Shown in pieces: positions 1-8,764 of a stretch of DNA of 47,768 bases. The position numbers and the translations under genes were made by a program. This DNA comes from Candidatus Saccharimonadota bacterium (GTDB lineage Bacteria > Patescibacteriota > Saccharimonadia > Saccharimonadales > Saccharimonadaceae): the NCBI GenBank assembly GCA_017431105.1, contig JAFRLS010000036.1:66594-114361 (forward strand), given 5' to 3'. Numbering within the stretch: position 1 is the first letter of the stretch; each line of letters starts with the position of its first letter. Below the pieces are notes generated by a model. The model had not been told where the DNA came from. It saw only the letters and a program-made list of their open reading frames with translations, and did not search any database.

Positions 1-147
1 CAAACCGTATTCCCAGAAATCACTTTCGAAGATGCAGCTGTTCTCCATGGCCTTGAAGTAACATTTATAATTAAGAATGGTTCAAAGGAAGGAAGCACTA
101 AATTGCTAGAACTCTTCGGAATGCCGTTTGAGAAAGGAGATAAGTAA
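1..147 (+). CDS. rplE: Ribosomal protein uL5, C-terminal part (5' end outside window)
   Basis: Frame 1 is open from the first base to a TAA at 145-147 and gives the last 48 residues of uL5. The C-terminal pattern is recognisable: TVFPEI near the start and LLELFGMPF near the end, matching the family's final strand and the LLxxLGMPF tail. uL5 binds 5S rRNA and the central protuberance of the large subunit. The rpsN Shine-Dalgarno site (GAAAGGAG, about 132-139) lies inside its last codons, and rpsN starts one base after the stop, as in a normal spc operon. Upstream spc genes are presumably outside the window. Confidence 0.93.
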   Translation, partial: QTVFPEITFEDAAVLHGLEVTFIIKNGSKEGSTKLLELFGMPFEKGDK

Positions 148-148
148 G

Positions 149-418
149 ATGGCTAAGAAATCTGCTGTACTCCGCGACGAAAAACGACGCAAGATGTATG
201 AAAAATATAAAGCTAAACGTGCCGAGCTGAAAGCTGCTGGTGACCTAGAAGGTCTTCAGAAATTGCCACGTAATTCTTCGGTTACAAGACTTAAAAATCG
301 TGATATGCTTGATGGTCGTCCACGTGGTTATATGCGCCGCTTTGGACTTTCACGTATTAATTTCCGCGAAAAAGCCTCAAAAGGTGAAATCCCGGGTGTA
401 ACTAAGAGTAGCTGGTAG
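149..418 (+). CDS. rpsN: Ribosomal protein uS14, zinc-free type
   Basis: An 89-residue uS14 of the small-subunit head. The start at 149 is chosen because MAKKS is the classic uS14 N-terminus and GAAAGGAG lies about 10 bases upstream; the frame is open a little further upstream inside rplE but without a start signal. The C-terminus has the conserved [11 protein letters not shown] and ends PGVTKSSW. There are no cysteines, so this is the long zinc-independent (C-) form, not the 61-residue CxxC form usual in Firmicutes. It is followed after 15 bases by rpsH with its own GAAAGGAG site. Confidence 0.95.
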   Translation: MAKKSAVLRDEKRRKMYEKYKAKRAELKAAGDLEGLQKLPRNSSVTRLKNRDMLDGRPRGYMRRFGLSRINFREKASKGEIPGVTKSSW

Positions 419-433
419 GAGAAAGGAGAAAAT

Positions 434-835
434 ATGTCATTACAATCTACTGATCAAATTGCCGACCTCGTGACTCGCATCCGCAATGCGGTACTAGTTG
501 GCAAGACTGAAATCCTCGTTCCTACTTCAAAATTGAAGCAAGCAATCGTAGAGATTTTAGTAAAAAATGGTTATATTGCTTCTTACAAAATAGAAGAAGC
601 TTCACCAAGAGGTCTTCTCCATGTTGTGATTACGGAACCAGGAACCGTTGCGAAAATCAACGAGATCGCTAAGGTTTCTAAGCCAGGTCGTCGTGTGTAC
701 TCATCATCGGCAGACTTGCCAGTAATTAAGTCTGGTCGTGGTACTGTAATTGTGTCAACCTCGAAGGGTTTGATGACTGGTCGCGAAGCTAAGAGAAATG
801 GTCTTGGTGGCGAAATTTTAGTTCGTGTTTGGTAA
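434..835 (+). CDS. rpsH: Ribosomal protein uS8
   Basis: A 133-residue uS8, which binds the central domain of 16S rRNA. The N-terminal motif DQIADLVTRIRNA and the C-terminal block STSKGLMTGREAKRNGLGGE are diagnostic, and the length is normal. GAAAGGAG sits 6 bases before the ATG. In most bacteria rplF follows immediately; here a hairpin terminator and two surface protein genes (994-7807) intervene before rplF. Confidence 0.96.
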   Translation: MSLQSTDQIADLVTRIRNAVLVGKTEILVPTSKLKQAIVEILVKNGYIASYKIEEASPRGLLHVVITEPGTVAKINEIAKVSKPGRRVYSSSADLPVIKSGRGTVIVSTSKGLMTGREAKRNGLGGEILVRVW

Positions 836-870
836 TTTACCCTAAACGGAAGTTTGACCGCTTCATGCAA

Positions 871-904
871 AATATCACCATATATAATGTATGGTGATAT
901 TTTC
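871..904 (+). terminator. Intrinsic terminator after rpsH
   Basis: Perfect 12-bp inverted repeat, AATATCACCATA at 871-882 and TATGGTGATATT at 890-901, with a 7-base loop and T-rich flank. It closes the upstream half of the ribosomal block and separates it from the surface protein gene at 994. Confidence 0.8.
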
Positions 905-939
905 TATGTTTAGAAAATATTTTTTAACATAAACAATAC

Positions 940-968
940 TTGTTTTAGAAAAGCACAAACAATATAAT
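940..968 (+). promoter_or_regulatory. Promoter of first surface protein gene
   Basis: TTGTTT (940-945), 17-base spacer, TATAAT (963-968). The predicted start of transcription is about 975, followed by AGTGGAGGAA and the ATG at 994. Confidence 0.7.
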
Positions 969-993
969 TATTTATGTAAAAGTGGAGGAAAAA

Positions 994-3168
994 ATGGCAA
1001 AACATAAAGTGGCTTATGTTGGCTCAGCGCTAGCTGTGGTCCTAGGATCGGGGCTTTTAGCTTCAACTGGCGCATACGCTGATGTCGATACCTGTGTCTC
1101 TGCTGGGGCGTTGGCGACGGAGGGCTTCGTCGCGAATGCAGCAGAACTTGAGTACGTCATCCAGAGCGGCATAGCCGAGATTAAAATTGCAGAGGATTTT
1201 GCGATTAATTGTCAACCAAGCATTATGACAAATAGTTTGAAGATTGACCTTAATGGTAAATCTGTGGCAGCAAATGCAGATTGGGCACTCGATCTTGAGA
1301 CTGCCGGTAAAACCTTAACCATTGAAGATAGTGGCGATGGTGGTAGGATTGATTTTAATAATAAAGGGATCTGGATTGAAGGCGGCGCGAACTTAACTAT
1401 CAACTCTGGCATTATTAGCGTGGCTGAAGGTGTTGGTAGAGGCATTGTGTTTAGAGATGGTACGTTGACACTTGCTGGTGGTACAGTTACTGCCAACAAT
1501 GGTGTGTCGGAAGTTGCTGCTGATGGGACGGAATATTATTACCCGACGATCATAGCGTTGAAAGATGGCGCTAGGCCAAATATCGTAATTTCTGGTACCG
1601 AAATCATTGCTGCCAACGGTACAGCTTTGTCTGTAATTGATGGCACCGTAGCCATGACAGATGGTAGAATTACCGGTGGTAATGTTGGCGTGAATCTTGA
1701 CGATGGTGCAGAATTTACCATGAGCGGTGGCGATATTACGGCAAGTACATGGGTAGTTTCAGCCTATAATGACACAACATTCACTATGGATGGTGGTACA
1801 ATTACGACTACTGGTCCAGACAGTATTGGTGTATCTGGCAATGGTACTGCCGATCCAGCAAAGGGTAATTATGGTGGTAATGCTAGATTTAACTTGAACG
1901 GTGGTACGATTACGTCGAATGATCTTGGTGTCTATGCTCCACAAGTTGGTGGTGTAACTACTCTAGGTAGTAATTTGATTATCAATGCCACTAAATGTGG
2001 CGTAGAAGTACGTGCTGGTACTCTGAACGTGAATGGTGCTACTATTACGGTAGATGAAAATATTGATCCAATATTTAATCCAAACGGTAATGGTTCTACG
2101 GCTGAAGGTGTGGCTATTGCTGTAGCTCAACATACTACCGAACAGCCAATTGATGTAACAATTGGTGGTGGCGTTTTTACGGCCCCAATTGCGTTTGGCG
2201 AATCTAATCCACAGAAAAATGACGGGACGGCTGTCGATCAAATTACTTTGGCAATTCATGGTGGTACTTTTAATGCTACAAATGGCGATCCGGTGGTGGC
2301 CAGTGAAGATGTAGAGAAATTTATTGATGGTGGCGCTTTTAATAAATATGTAGAAACTAAATATATCGCGGATGGTTATAGGGCTAATTCGGTTTCTAAC
2401 GGCGCAACGTACGTAGTTTTACCGATTTCTAATACTGCCACCACAGATGATACTGGTGGCGAAAATGCTGATGAAAACCAGGAAGAACTCAATAGTGTAG
2501 CTCAGGATGTACTTGGCGCACTTTATAATAATTATAACGATTTAGTCGGTGATGAGCCTGTAGAGCTTACTTCTGATACTGGTACAAAGTTCTTGATTGA
2601 GCACCCAGAAGCTGCACGAGCGGCGTTAGAAAATGGACACACTATAGTTATGGCTTTGGATGGTCATGAAATTGACATAGATAGTTTAGGTGATGAAGAG
2701 AAGGCGGAGCTTGAAGCGATGCTTGAGAGTGGTATGGTGCCGTTCGGTTTACTTGACTACTGGATTGATTTAAATGAGACTGATGGAATTAGCTCTGGCA
2801 GTTGGCTTGGTGTAGTAACGGAGACTCCGAATGCCATAGAGTTTACCTATGATGTATCTATGGCTCCAGAATTGCCGGAAGGCATCACTCGTATTTGGAA
2901 AGTGATTCGTGTTCACGGGAATGATGTGGATATACTTGATGCGGAATATGATCCAGAAACGAAACTTGTATCATTTTTGAGTGATAAGTTTTCGGCTTTC
3001 GTGATTACATATACTGATATTGCTACCGCTCCATACACTGGTACGATGACTGTAATGGGGGCATCTGTGGTAAGCGCTTCACTTGCTACCGCAATCTCGA
3101 TTGGCGTGGTTACTTCAATCTTTAGCTTCATAGTTTTAGCAAGAAAACTTTACGCTAAGAAAGATTAG
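994..3168 (+). CDS. Sortase-anchored surface protein with beta-helix-like repeats (PYTG signal)
   Basis: A 724-residue exported protein. ATG 994 is chosen over the in-frame GTG at 982 because GTGGAGG is the ribosome binding site. Residues 1-29 are a signal peptide with probable cleavage at AYA|D. Residues about 60-480 contain many short G-G-T-I-T/DGGTIT-type turns spaced like the coils of a right-handed parallel beta-helix. After a spacer come an Asp/Glu-rich segment and a strand ending SDKFSAFVITYTD, then A-PYTG (680-683), a hydrophobic helix and a basic KLYAKKD tail: a complete cell-wall sorting signal. The next gene (3362-7807) has the same head and tail, so they are tandem relatives. Anchoring by the sortase at 46627 is inferred. 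Adhesion is likely but not proven. Confidence 0.85.
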   Translation: MAKHKVAYVGSALAVVLGSGLLASTGAYADVDTCVSAGALATEGFVANAAELEYVIQSGIAEIKIAEDFAINCQPSIMTNSLKIDLNGKSVAANADWALDLETAGKTLTIEDSGDGGRIDFNNKGIWIEGGANLTINSGIISVAEGVGRGIVFRDGTLTLAGGTVTANNGVSEVAADGTEYYYPTIIALKDGARPNIVISGTEIIAANGTALSVIDGTVAMTDGRITGGNVGVNLDDGAEFTMSGGDITASTWVVSAYNDTTFTMDGGTITTTGPDSIGVSGNGTADPAKGNYGGNARFNLNGGTITSNDLGVYAPQVGGVTTLGSNLIINATKCGVEVRAGTLNVNGATITVDENIDPIFNPNGNGSTAEGVAIAVAQHTTEQPIDVTIGGGVFTAPIAFGESNPQKNDGTAVDQITLAIHGGTFNATNGDPVVASEDVEKFIDGGAFNKYVETKYIADGYRANSVSNGATYVVLPISNTATTDDTGGENADENQEELNSVAQDVLGALYNNYNDLVGDEPVELTSDTGTKFLIEHPEAARAALENGHTIVMALDGHEIDIDSLGDEEKAELEAMLESGMVPFGLLDYWIDLNETDGISSGSWLGVVTETPNAIEFTYDVSMAPELPEGITRIWKVIRVHGNDVDILDAEYDPETKLVSFLSDKFSAFVITYTDIATAPYTGTMTVMGASVVSASLATAISIGVVTSIFSFIVLARKLYAKKD

Positions 3169-3170
3169 AA

Positions 3171-3199
3171 TTGACAATTTGCATAAAATATGTTATACT
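3171..3199 (+). promoter_or_regulatory. Near-consensus promoter placed before a terminator
   Basis: TTGACA (3171-3176), exactly 17 bases, TATACT (3194-3199), with TGT as an extended -10. It is among the best sigma-70-type matches in the window. It begins 3 bases after the stop of the first surface gene and points at the hairpin at 3214, so its transcript would be stopped after about 35-40 bases unless read through. Confidence 0.7.
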
Positions 3200-3213
3200 A
3201 AAGAAGTAGTATC

Positions 3214-3243
3214 AAAAATCCCCTCTGAGAGGGGATTTTTGGT
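3214..3243 (+). terminator. Intrinsic terminator between the two surface genes
   Basis: Perfect 12-bp stem, AAAAATCCCCTC (3214-3225) with GAGGGGATTTTT (3229-3240) and a TGA loop. It ends the first surface gene, and also lies directly downstream of the promoter at 3171-3199, so it could attenuate that promoter. Confidence 0.85.
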
Positions 3244-3253
3244 AAGAATTATC

Positions 3254-3282
3254 TTGTTTTTTGTATAGATGTGGTATATATT
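3254..3282 (+). promoter_or_regulatory. Promoter of second surface protein gene
   Basis: TTGTTT (3254-3259), 17-base spacer, TATATT (3277-3282). It gives a leader of about 70 bases that contains an AAGGAG site at 3294-3299 and a possible 12-codon open frame (TTG 3305 to TAA 3343) before the true SD GGAGG near 3348. Confidence 0.55.
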
Positions 3283-3361
3283 ATTATTAATAGAAGGAGT
3301 GTGTTTGGGTAGTTCGGTGGGGCCCGAGCTCGTTTTTAACTAACTATGGAGGAAAAAACGA

Positions 3362-6300
3362 ATGAATATAAAACTAAAATTTAAGCGGACGAGCTACATT
3401 GCGTCGGCATTAATTTTAATGCTCACAATGGTGCCAATTGTGCCAAGTAGTAGGACATATGCGGACGAATTACCAAGTTGTGCATCCGACGAAGCAACGT
3501 TGGTATCGTTAATGGCAAGCGCAGATAGTTTTAGCCTTTGCGACGACATTACAAAAACCAGTGTAGTAATTTCGAAAAATCTAGAAATTGATTTGGGCGG
3601 TCATACACTCTATAGCAAAGTATATATTAGTGAAGGAAACGTTGTTAGTATTCATGATGGCACGATTGACGCATCAGTAATTACTGACAATGCAGTGTTA
3701 AATAAAGGCACTTTGACGCTCACGAACGTAGACGTTGTGGCTATGGGTGGCCAAATGGCTGTAACTGGTAGTGGTGTTACGACTTTGGTTGGTGGTAGCT
3801 ATAGCAACAATGGAAGCTATGTGCTAAAGGCGAGTGGTGCTGGATATATAGTAGTAAAATCTGGTACAGTGAATGGTGGTTTAATTGGTGATGTTAGGGT
3901 TGAGGGTGGTATTTATACGGTTGATCCTTCTGCTAATGTTATGGTTGGTTACGCGGCTTATAAAAATGGTAGCAATTGGCGTGTGGAGACTAAATTGACA
4001 GATGGAGCGGGTGGTAATTTTAAATTTAATGTGAGCGAAATTAGAATTAAAGAAGGACAAATTTTATCGCTTGATGAAATCTCGGATTTGATTGATAGGC
4101 CGGCAGATTCTACGACTGGTTTAGCTTATTATGCTAATCCATCTGCAGGTGTGGCAGATATAAATTATAGTGGTAGAAATGCTAAGGGTACTGGCTTATT
4201 GGGGTTAAAAGAGGGCACAGTGAATTTTACTGTGCGCCCACTCTATGATACGAGCCTTAGGACTGATGCGCGTGTGATAGTCGAGTCTGGTTTGGTTGGG
4301 ATTAATGTTGATGATATTGCGGTCCTGCAAGAAGGCACCGCGCGTAAGGCTATTTCCAATGTGTATGATGGATCTGTGGCTTATCCGGAATATGTGACCG
4401 GTGTTACTTATGAAGTTGATACTACTAGCTTAGTTGATGGTTTAGAAGCGAGAATTAGTACTGCCGGTGATGAGTTGGTTGTTACCACTGGTAGAAATGC
4501 AAAGATTGCAGCTGGCGATTACACTGTAAGAGTAAAAGCTTTGAAAAATGGCGTAGATACCAATCTCTACAAAGACGTAAATGTAAGTGTAGGCGATGTG
4601 TTCACTGGATTTACAATAGAACAGGCAACTGATACAACGATTACTTTGGCTGAGAATGAGACGCTCGATTTAACATTATCTGATGCACAGACAATGGGTG
4701 ATATAATTGGCGTAGCTATTACGGATATTGCTGGCTCAAGTGACGTAGTGAGCGTAAGCGGTACTTCTTTAGTTGGCAATAAAAATGGTGCTGGCTCATC
4801 AAGCTATGAAATTACCGCTACTTATACAAGTGACAATGGTCACACTTATGATGTGAAACAAGTTTATACGGTAGAAGTAACTTCGGCCTTGCGTGCTATT
4901 GGCGTGCGTAATGCTGACGACAATGATTATTCTGGGCCGCGTTATGGTAATGAATCTGGTGAGACTGAGTTAACGATGAGTAATGGTGACGCTGCTGAAT
5001 TAAAAATTACAAAAGATTCTTATGATGCAGGTGTACGTAGTTATGAAGTGACTTCTGCCGACACTACGATTGCAGATGTTTCTTACAACGATGCGACTGG
5101 TGAATTTATCGTTCATGGTAGGAGTGTTGGTACGACAACTATTACAGCAACAGCGGCTCCAAGAGGTTTAACTATTCCAGTGAGCAAGACTTTTACGGTG
5201 GTAGTGGAACCAGTATTTGTATCATTTAATATTGATAGTCCATCAATTAGCCTGCTTGAGGGCGATACGATTCAAATTGGCGTGAATAATATCCAAGAAG
5301 CTGGAGTCGAGGATGCAATTAGTTGGAGCTATAGCGATTATGATAGTTCTATAGTTAGCATAAATACTGATGGCGTAGTAAATGGCTTAATGGCTGGTAC
5401 GACTAATTTCAAAGTGTCTGGTACTTTTACTACTCCAATGGGTCGCATAATTACGATTGAACGTCAAGGCACGATTGAGGTGTTACCGTTGCTTCGTTCA
5501 ATTACGACTGCAGAAAAATATTTTGTGGAGCTTGGCAGTGAAGAGGATTTAGCTATTACAGTTGATGATGCAAGAGTGACTCCTACGTACACTTACATTT
5601 CAGATAACGAGTCTGTAGCCGTGGTGGTAGATGGTAAAATCCAAACTCGTGGTGGCGGCAAGGCTACGATTACAATTAGTGCTACGAATAATGGTGTGAC
5701 GGTTTCTACGACTACGGACGTGTATGTTTATAAATACGCTACAGACGCGGAAGATAAATATTATACTGCTATTGGTGGCCAGGCTATAGAATTCAATATG
5801 AGTGAGGCCTACAATCAGGATTCAGTGTCTTGTAAAATTAGTGGTAATGATTGCGCAGGTGATCAAAACTTGAGTGTAGTGAAGGATGCTGATGGTAACT
5901 ATACGATTACTGCTAAAGCTGGTGCGAGGGCAAATACGTATCATTTGACTTTCACGGATAAAGTAGATGAAAGAACGATTGCCACTAAAAATATTGATAT
6001 TCATGTACACGAAGTATTAATTTCGGATGCAAGTGATAAATATCTGAAAGTGGGTGATGATTCAGCACGTATTACGGTGCGTGAAGCTAATGGCAATACT
6101 GGTCATGGCAGTATTATTTATAGGATTTACGACGTAGCTACCGGCAGTGAATCGGATGGAGTGACGGTCTCTAGACGTTCAAATAACTATACTTTGCGAG
6201 CTGCTAGAGCTGGACAGTATGAAATAAGATTTATCAATGTGGCGAGTTCTGGCGAGGAGGTAACTTCAAAGTCAGTGATGGTTTATGCGATAGACTTTAC

Positions 6301-7807
6301 GGTTAATGATACCGAATATTATATTACCGTAGACGACCATGAGCCGAAATTAGTTACGACGCTTAATGAATATTGGAACGAAACTTGGAAAGAAGATACT
6401 ACTGGATTTAAGATTACTAAAGATTCTGATACCGAATACTATTTCTGGCCGACTACAGCTGGTGCTGGCAACTATACATTAAGGTTTACTGCTTTAGTGA
6501 ATGGGGAAGTGAGAGACACTAAGTCTGTAATAGTACATGTCTATAAGATGGTGGCACCAACCGAAACCACTTATTATGGCCGAGTTGGAAGTACTTTTAA
6601 TGTGCGCGTGGCAGACGAAAATAGAGACGCTTACACTACGGCTGAAGTAATCGAAGGTAGTTCAGATGGATTGATGTTGATGAGGAATCCGCTAAATGGT
6701 CGCTTATTTAGCAATATGGTAGTGGCGCGTAATGCAGGTGAATATCGGGTGCGTTACGAAGATCATATGGCAAATGGTGCGGTAGCTGGTACATATGAAG
6801 CAAAATTTGTCATCATCAATGTTGTAGAAGAAACCTTATTGGTGGCTCAAGGTGATAAGATTGAGATTTCAGATAATGGTGATTATACTGTAAGCTTTGC
6901 TGAAGATGAAACTAGGAACGTGGAGCTAGAGATTAAGGACGGTAAAGCTGTATTTGATAGCGTAAATGTTCAACCTGGTAGATATAATGTTTCAATTATG
7001 CATGATTTTGAAGATGGTGCACGTGAAGTTATAAAAGAGACCACTGTAATAGTTTATAAGATTTCGGCTGATGGTAGCGATTTAACTGGTGTCACCGCGG
7101 ATACGGTAAAGAAATATCTTGAAGATTTGATGGCAAATGGTCGCATAGAAGATTTAATAGATGATAATGGAATTCTGTCGTTCTTTAGACTTTTGAATCT
7201 GTTAGGTGATGCCGATACTCAAGAAATCTTTGGCGATTATTTCGAAGGGTATGGTAGCTTAACTGGTCTTCGTGATGCATTGAACGATGGTGATGAGGTC
7301 ATTACTAAGATTGAAGTGAACGAAATTAATGATACTGTATCTGATGAAGATAAAGAAGCGATTTTAGGGGCGCTTGATGGTCTTGATGTGGCTCACGTAG
7401 GCTACTATGATGTGTCGGTATTGATGCAAGTGAATGGTGTAACAATTGGTAATTTACATAAATTGAGCGACAAAGCTGTCGTGGCTTTAGCCCTAACAGA
7501 AGACCCAGAGACTGGATATCTTCGTCAATATTTCGTTGTGCGCAAGCACAACGGCGAAGAAGCCGAACTATTAGAAGAAGGCGTAGATTTCTATATTGGT
7601 AGTGATGGTTGGATTTACGTTTTGTCTGATAGATTCTCGACTTTTGCAGTAGCCTATACGGACACCGTAGCTCCGGAGACTCCGGATACCGGCGTAAACA
7701 CCAATATTGAAGTTGGTGCGGCCCAAAGCACAATTGTGACTTCTATTATGATTATAATTTCTATTGTGACTTTGGCTGGTGCAGTAAAGTTTGCCAAAAA
7801 GCATTAA
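3362..7807 (+). CDS. Giant sortase-anchored surface protein with Ig-like repeats (PDTG signal)
   Basis: 1481 residues. A basic N-terminus and hydrophobic stretch end in TYA|DE, a signal peptide. Residues about 35-210 repeat the head of the neighbouring surface protein (short Cys-containing segment, then IDLGGHTL and beta-helix-like turns). Residues about 350-800 hold several Big_2-like Ig folds with the typical VSxxG-VxG-xxGTTxIT pattern. Residues about 800-1190 hold four or five further repeats, each starting with a YY/KY-type strand and ending AGxYxLRF...KSVxVxVY. The C-terminus has DRFSTFAVAYTD, T-PDTG (1441-1444), a membrane helix and KFAKKH. This makes a long, stalk-like wall-anchored protein, probably an adhesin. 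SD GGAGG lies about 10 bases before ATG 3362. A terminator follows at 7815. Confidence 0.87.
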   Translation: MNIKLKFKRTSYIASALILMLTMVPIVPSSRTYADELPSCASDEATLVSLMASADSFSLCDDITKTSVVISKNLEIDLGGHTLYSKVYISEGNVVSIHDGTIDASVITDNAVLNKGTLTLTNVDVVAMGGQMAVTGSGVTTLVGGSYSNNGSYVLKASGAGYIVVKSGTVNGGLIGDVRVEGGIYTVDPSANVMVGYAAYKNGSNWRVETKLTDGAGGNFKFNVSEIRIKEGQILSLDEISDLIDRPADSTTGLAYYANPSAGVADINYSGRNAKGTGLLGLKEGTVNFTVRPLYDTSLRTDARVIVESGLVGINVDDIAVLQEGTARKAISNVYDGSVAYPEYVTGVTYEVDTTSLVDGLEARISTAGDELVVTTGRNAKIAAGDYTVRVKALKNGVDTNLYKDVNVSVGDVFTGFTIEQATDTTITLAENETLDLTLSDAQTMGDIIGVAITDIAGSSDVVSVSGTSLVGNKNGAGSSSYEITATYTSDNGHTYDVKQVYTVEVTSALRAIGVRNADDNDYSGPRYGNESGETELTMSNGDAAELKITKDSYDAGVRSYEVTSADTTIADVSYNDATGEFIVHGRSVGTTTITATAAPRGLTIPVSKTFTVVVEPVFVSFNIDSPSISLLEGDTIQIGVNNIQEAGVEDAISWSYSDYDSSIVSINTDGVVNGLMAGTTNFKVSGTFTTPMGRIITIERQGTIEVLPLLRSITTAEKYFVELGSEEDLAITVDDARVTPTYTYISDNESVAVVVDGKIQTRGGGKATITISATNNGVTVSTTTDVYVYKYATDAEDKYYTAIGGQAIEFNMSEAYNQDSVSCKISGNDCAGDQNLSVVKDADGNYTITAKAGARANTYHLTFTDKVDERTIATKNIDIHVHEVLISDASDKYLKVGDDSARITVREANGNTGHGSIIYRIYDVATGSESDGVTVSRRSNNYTLRAARAGQYEIRFINVASSGEEVTSKSVMVYAIDFTVNDTEYYITVDDHEPKLVTTLNEYWNETWKEDTTGFKITKDSDTEYYFWPTTAGAGNYTLRFTALVNGEVRDTKSVIVHVYKMVAPTETTYYGRVGSTFNVRVADENRDAYTTAEVIEGSSDGLMLMRNPLNGRLFSNMVVARNAGEYRVRYEDHMANGAVAGTYEAKFVIINVVEETLLVAQGDKIEISDNGDYTVSFAEDETRNVELEIKDGKAVFDSVNVQPGRYNVSIMHDFEDGAREVIKETTVIVYKISADGSDLTGVTADTVKKYLEDLMANGRIEDLIDDNGILSFFRLLNLLGDADTQEIFGDYFEGYGSLTGLRDALNDGDEVITKIEVNEINDTVSDEDKEAILGALDGLDVAHVGYYDVSVLMQVNGVTIGNLHKLSDKAVVALALTEDPETGYLRQYFVVRKHNGEEAELLEEGVDFYIGSDGWIYVLSDRFSTFAVAYTDTVAPETPDTGVNTNIEVGAAQSTIVTSIMIIISIVTLAGAVKFAKKH

Positions 7808-7814
7808 CCAGAAT

Positions 7815-7853
7815 CGAAAAAGTAAAGGGGTGATGCTCTTTACTTTTTCGTAT
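7815..7853 (+). terminator. Terminator after second surface gene, overlapping rplF promoter
   Basis: Perfect 13-bp inverted repeat, CGAAAAAGTAAAG (7815-7827) and CTTTACTTTTTCG (7838-7850). The 3' arm contains the TTTACT -35 element of the next promoter. The T tract lies inside the arm, so termination strength is uncertain. Confidence 0.65.
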
Positions 7854-7867
7854 ATTTGTGCTATACT
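7839..7867 (+). promoter_or_regulatory. Promoter restarting the ribosomal block (rplF-rplR-rpsE-rplO)
   Basis: TTTACT (7839-7844), 17-base spacer, TATACT (7862-7867), preceded by TGC (extended -10). It lets the second half of the spc block be expressed independently of the inserted surface genes. Confidence 0.7.
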
Positions 7868-7897
7868 GGTAGAGATATTAACAATAAGGGAAAAGAT

Positions 7898-8434
7898 ATG
7901 AGTCGTATCGGAAAACAACCCATCGAAATTCCGGCGGGAGTGACAATTACGGTCGGCGACAAAGAGATTACTGTCGCAGGCCCAAAGGGTCAACTCATCG
8001 TCCCGGTGCAGCCGAATACCACTACAAAGGTAGAAGGCACTCAGGCGATTGTCACCCGTAAGGATGACGAGCCAAAATCTCGAGCTTGGCATGGACTCCA
8101 GCGCGCGCTTCTTAATAACGCCGTTGTTGGCGTGACCAAGGGGTACGAGAAAAAACTAGAAATTAACGGTGTAGGTTTCCGTCTATCGGGCGGTGGACAA
8201 GAAATCGAAATGGCACTTGGTTTTTCACATCCAGTGAAATACAAAGCTCCAGAAGGCGTCCAACTTACTACTAATAAAATGGAAATCACAGTGAGTGGTA
8301 TCGATAAACAGAAAGTCGGTCAAGTTGCCGCTGAAATCCGTAGCCTTAAGAAGCCAGAACCATATAAGGGTAAAGGCATTAAGTATGTGGATGAAGTAAT
8401 CATTCGTAAGGCTGGAAAGGCAGGGAAGAAATAA
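7898..8434 (+). CDS. rplF: Ribosomal protein uL6
   Basis: 178 residues starting [15 protein letters not shown], the family N-terminus. The start at 7898 is preferred over an in-frame upstream ATG at 7856, which lies in the promoter. The conserved C-terminal block [16 protein letters not shown] is present. uL6 sits near the base of the L7/L12 stalk and the sarcin-ricin loop. The stop codon overlaps the rplR start by one base (TAATG), indicating translational coupling. Confidence 0.96.
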   Translation: MSRIGKQPIEIPAGVTITVGDKEITVAGPKGQLIVPVQPNTTTKVEGTQAIVTRKDDEPKSRAWHGLQRALLNNAVVGVTKGYEKKLEINGVGFRLSGGGQEIEMALGFSHPVKYKAPEGVQLTTNKMEITVSGIDKQKVGQVAAEIRSLKKPEPYKGKGIKYVDEVIIRKAGKAGKK

Positions 8435-8763
8435 TGAATAAGACTTTTAGAGCGAATCGTACTCGTGCGAAGATTCACGGTACTGCCGAGAGGCCACGCC
8501 TTTCTGTTCATTTTTCAAATCTTCATATTACTGCACAAATTATTGATGACGATAAGAAAACTACGCTTTGTTATGTCACTACAGTTGGTCAAAAATTGAC
8601 TGGCACTAAGACAGAAAAAGCTGCAAAAATCGGTGAGGAAATTGCTAAAAAGGCAAAAACCGCTAAGATTTCGAAAGTAGTATTTGATCGTGGTGCTAAA
8701 TTATATGCAGGCCGCATGAAAGCTTTGGCTGATGCTGCCCGCAAGGAAGGATTGGAGTTTTAA
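8434..8763 (+). CDS. rplR: Ribosomal protein uL18
   Basis: 109 residues. [20 protein letters not shown] matches the 5S-rRNA-binding N-terminal region (RxRxRxKIxGTxxRPRLSV), and [28 protein letters not shown] is the usual C-terminus with FDRG and the GLEF end. Slightly short for the family. It begins on the last base of rplF and ends one base before rpsE. Confidence 0.96.
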   Translation: MNKTFRANRTRAKIHGTAERPRLSVHFSNLHITAQIIDDDKKTTLCYVTTVGQKLTGTKTEKAAKIGEEIAKKAKTAKISKVVFDRGAKLYAGRMKALADAARKEGLEF

Positions 8764-8764
8764 T

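Noticed and set aside
1740-1960. Repeated GGTGGTACnATTAC-like segments in the first surface gene as a mobile repeat
   Set aside because: They encode successive beta-helix-like coils in frame and are explained by protein repeats.
7326-8092. Two overlapping minus-strand frames across the end of the giant surface gene and rplF
   Set aside because: They cross a terminator and promoter, have no start signals, and products look like random translations.
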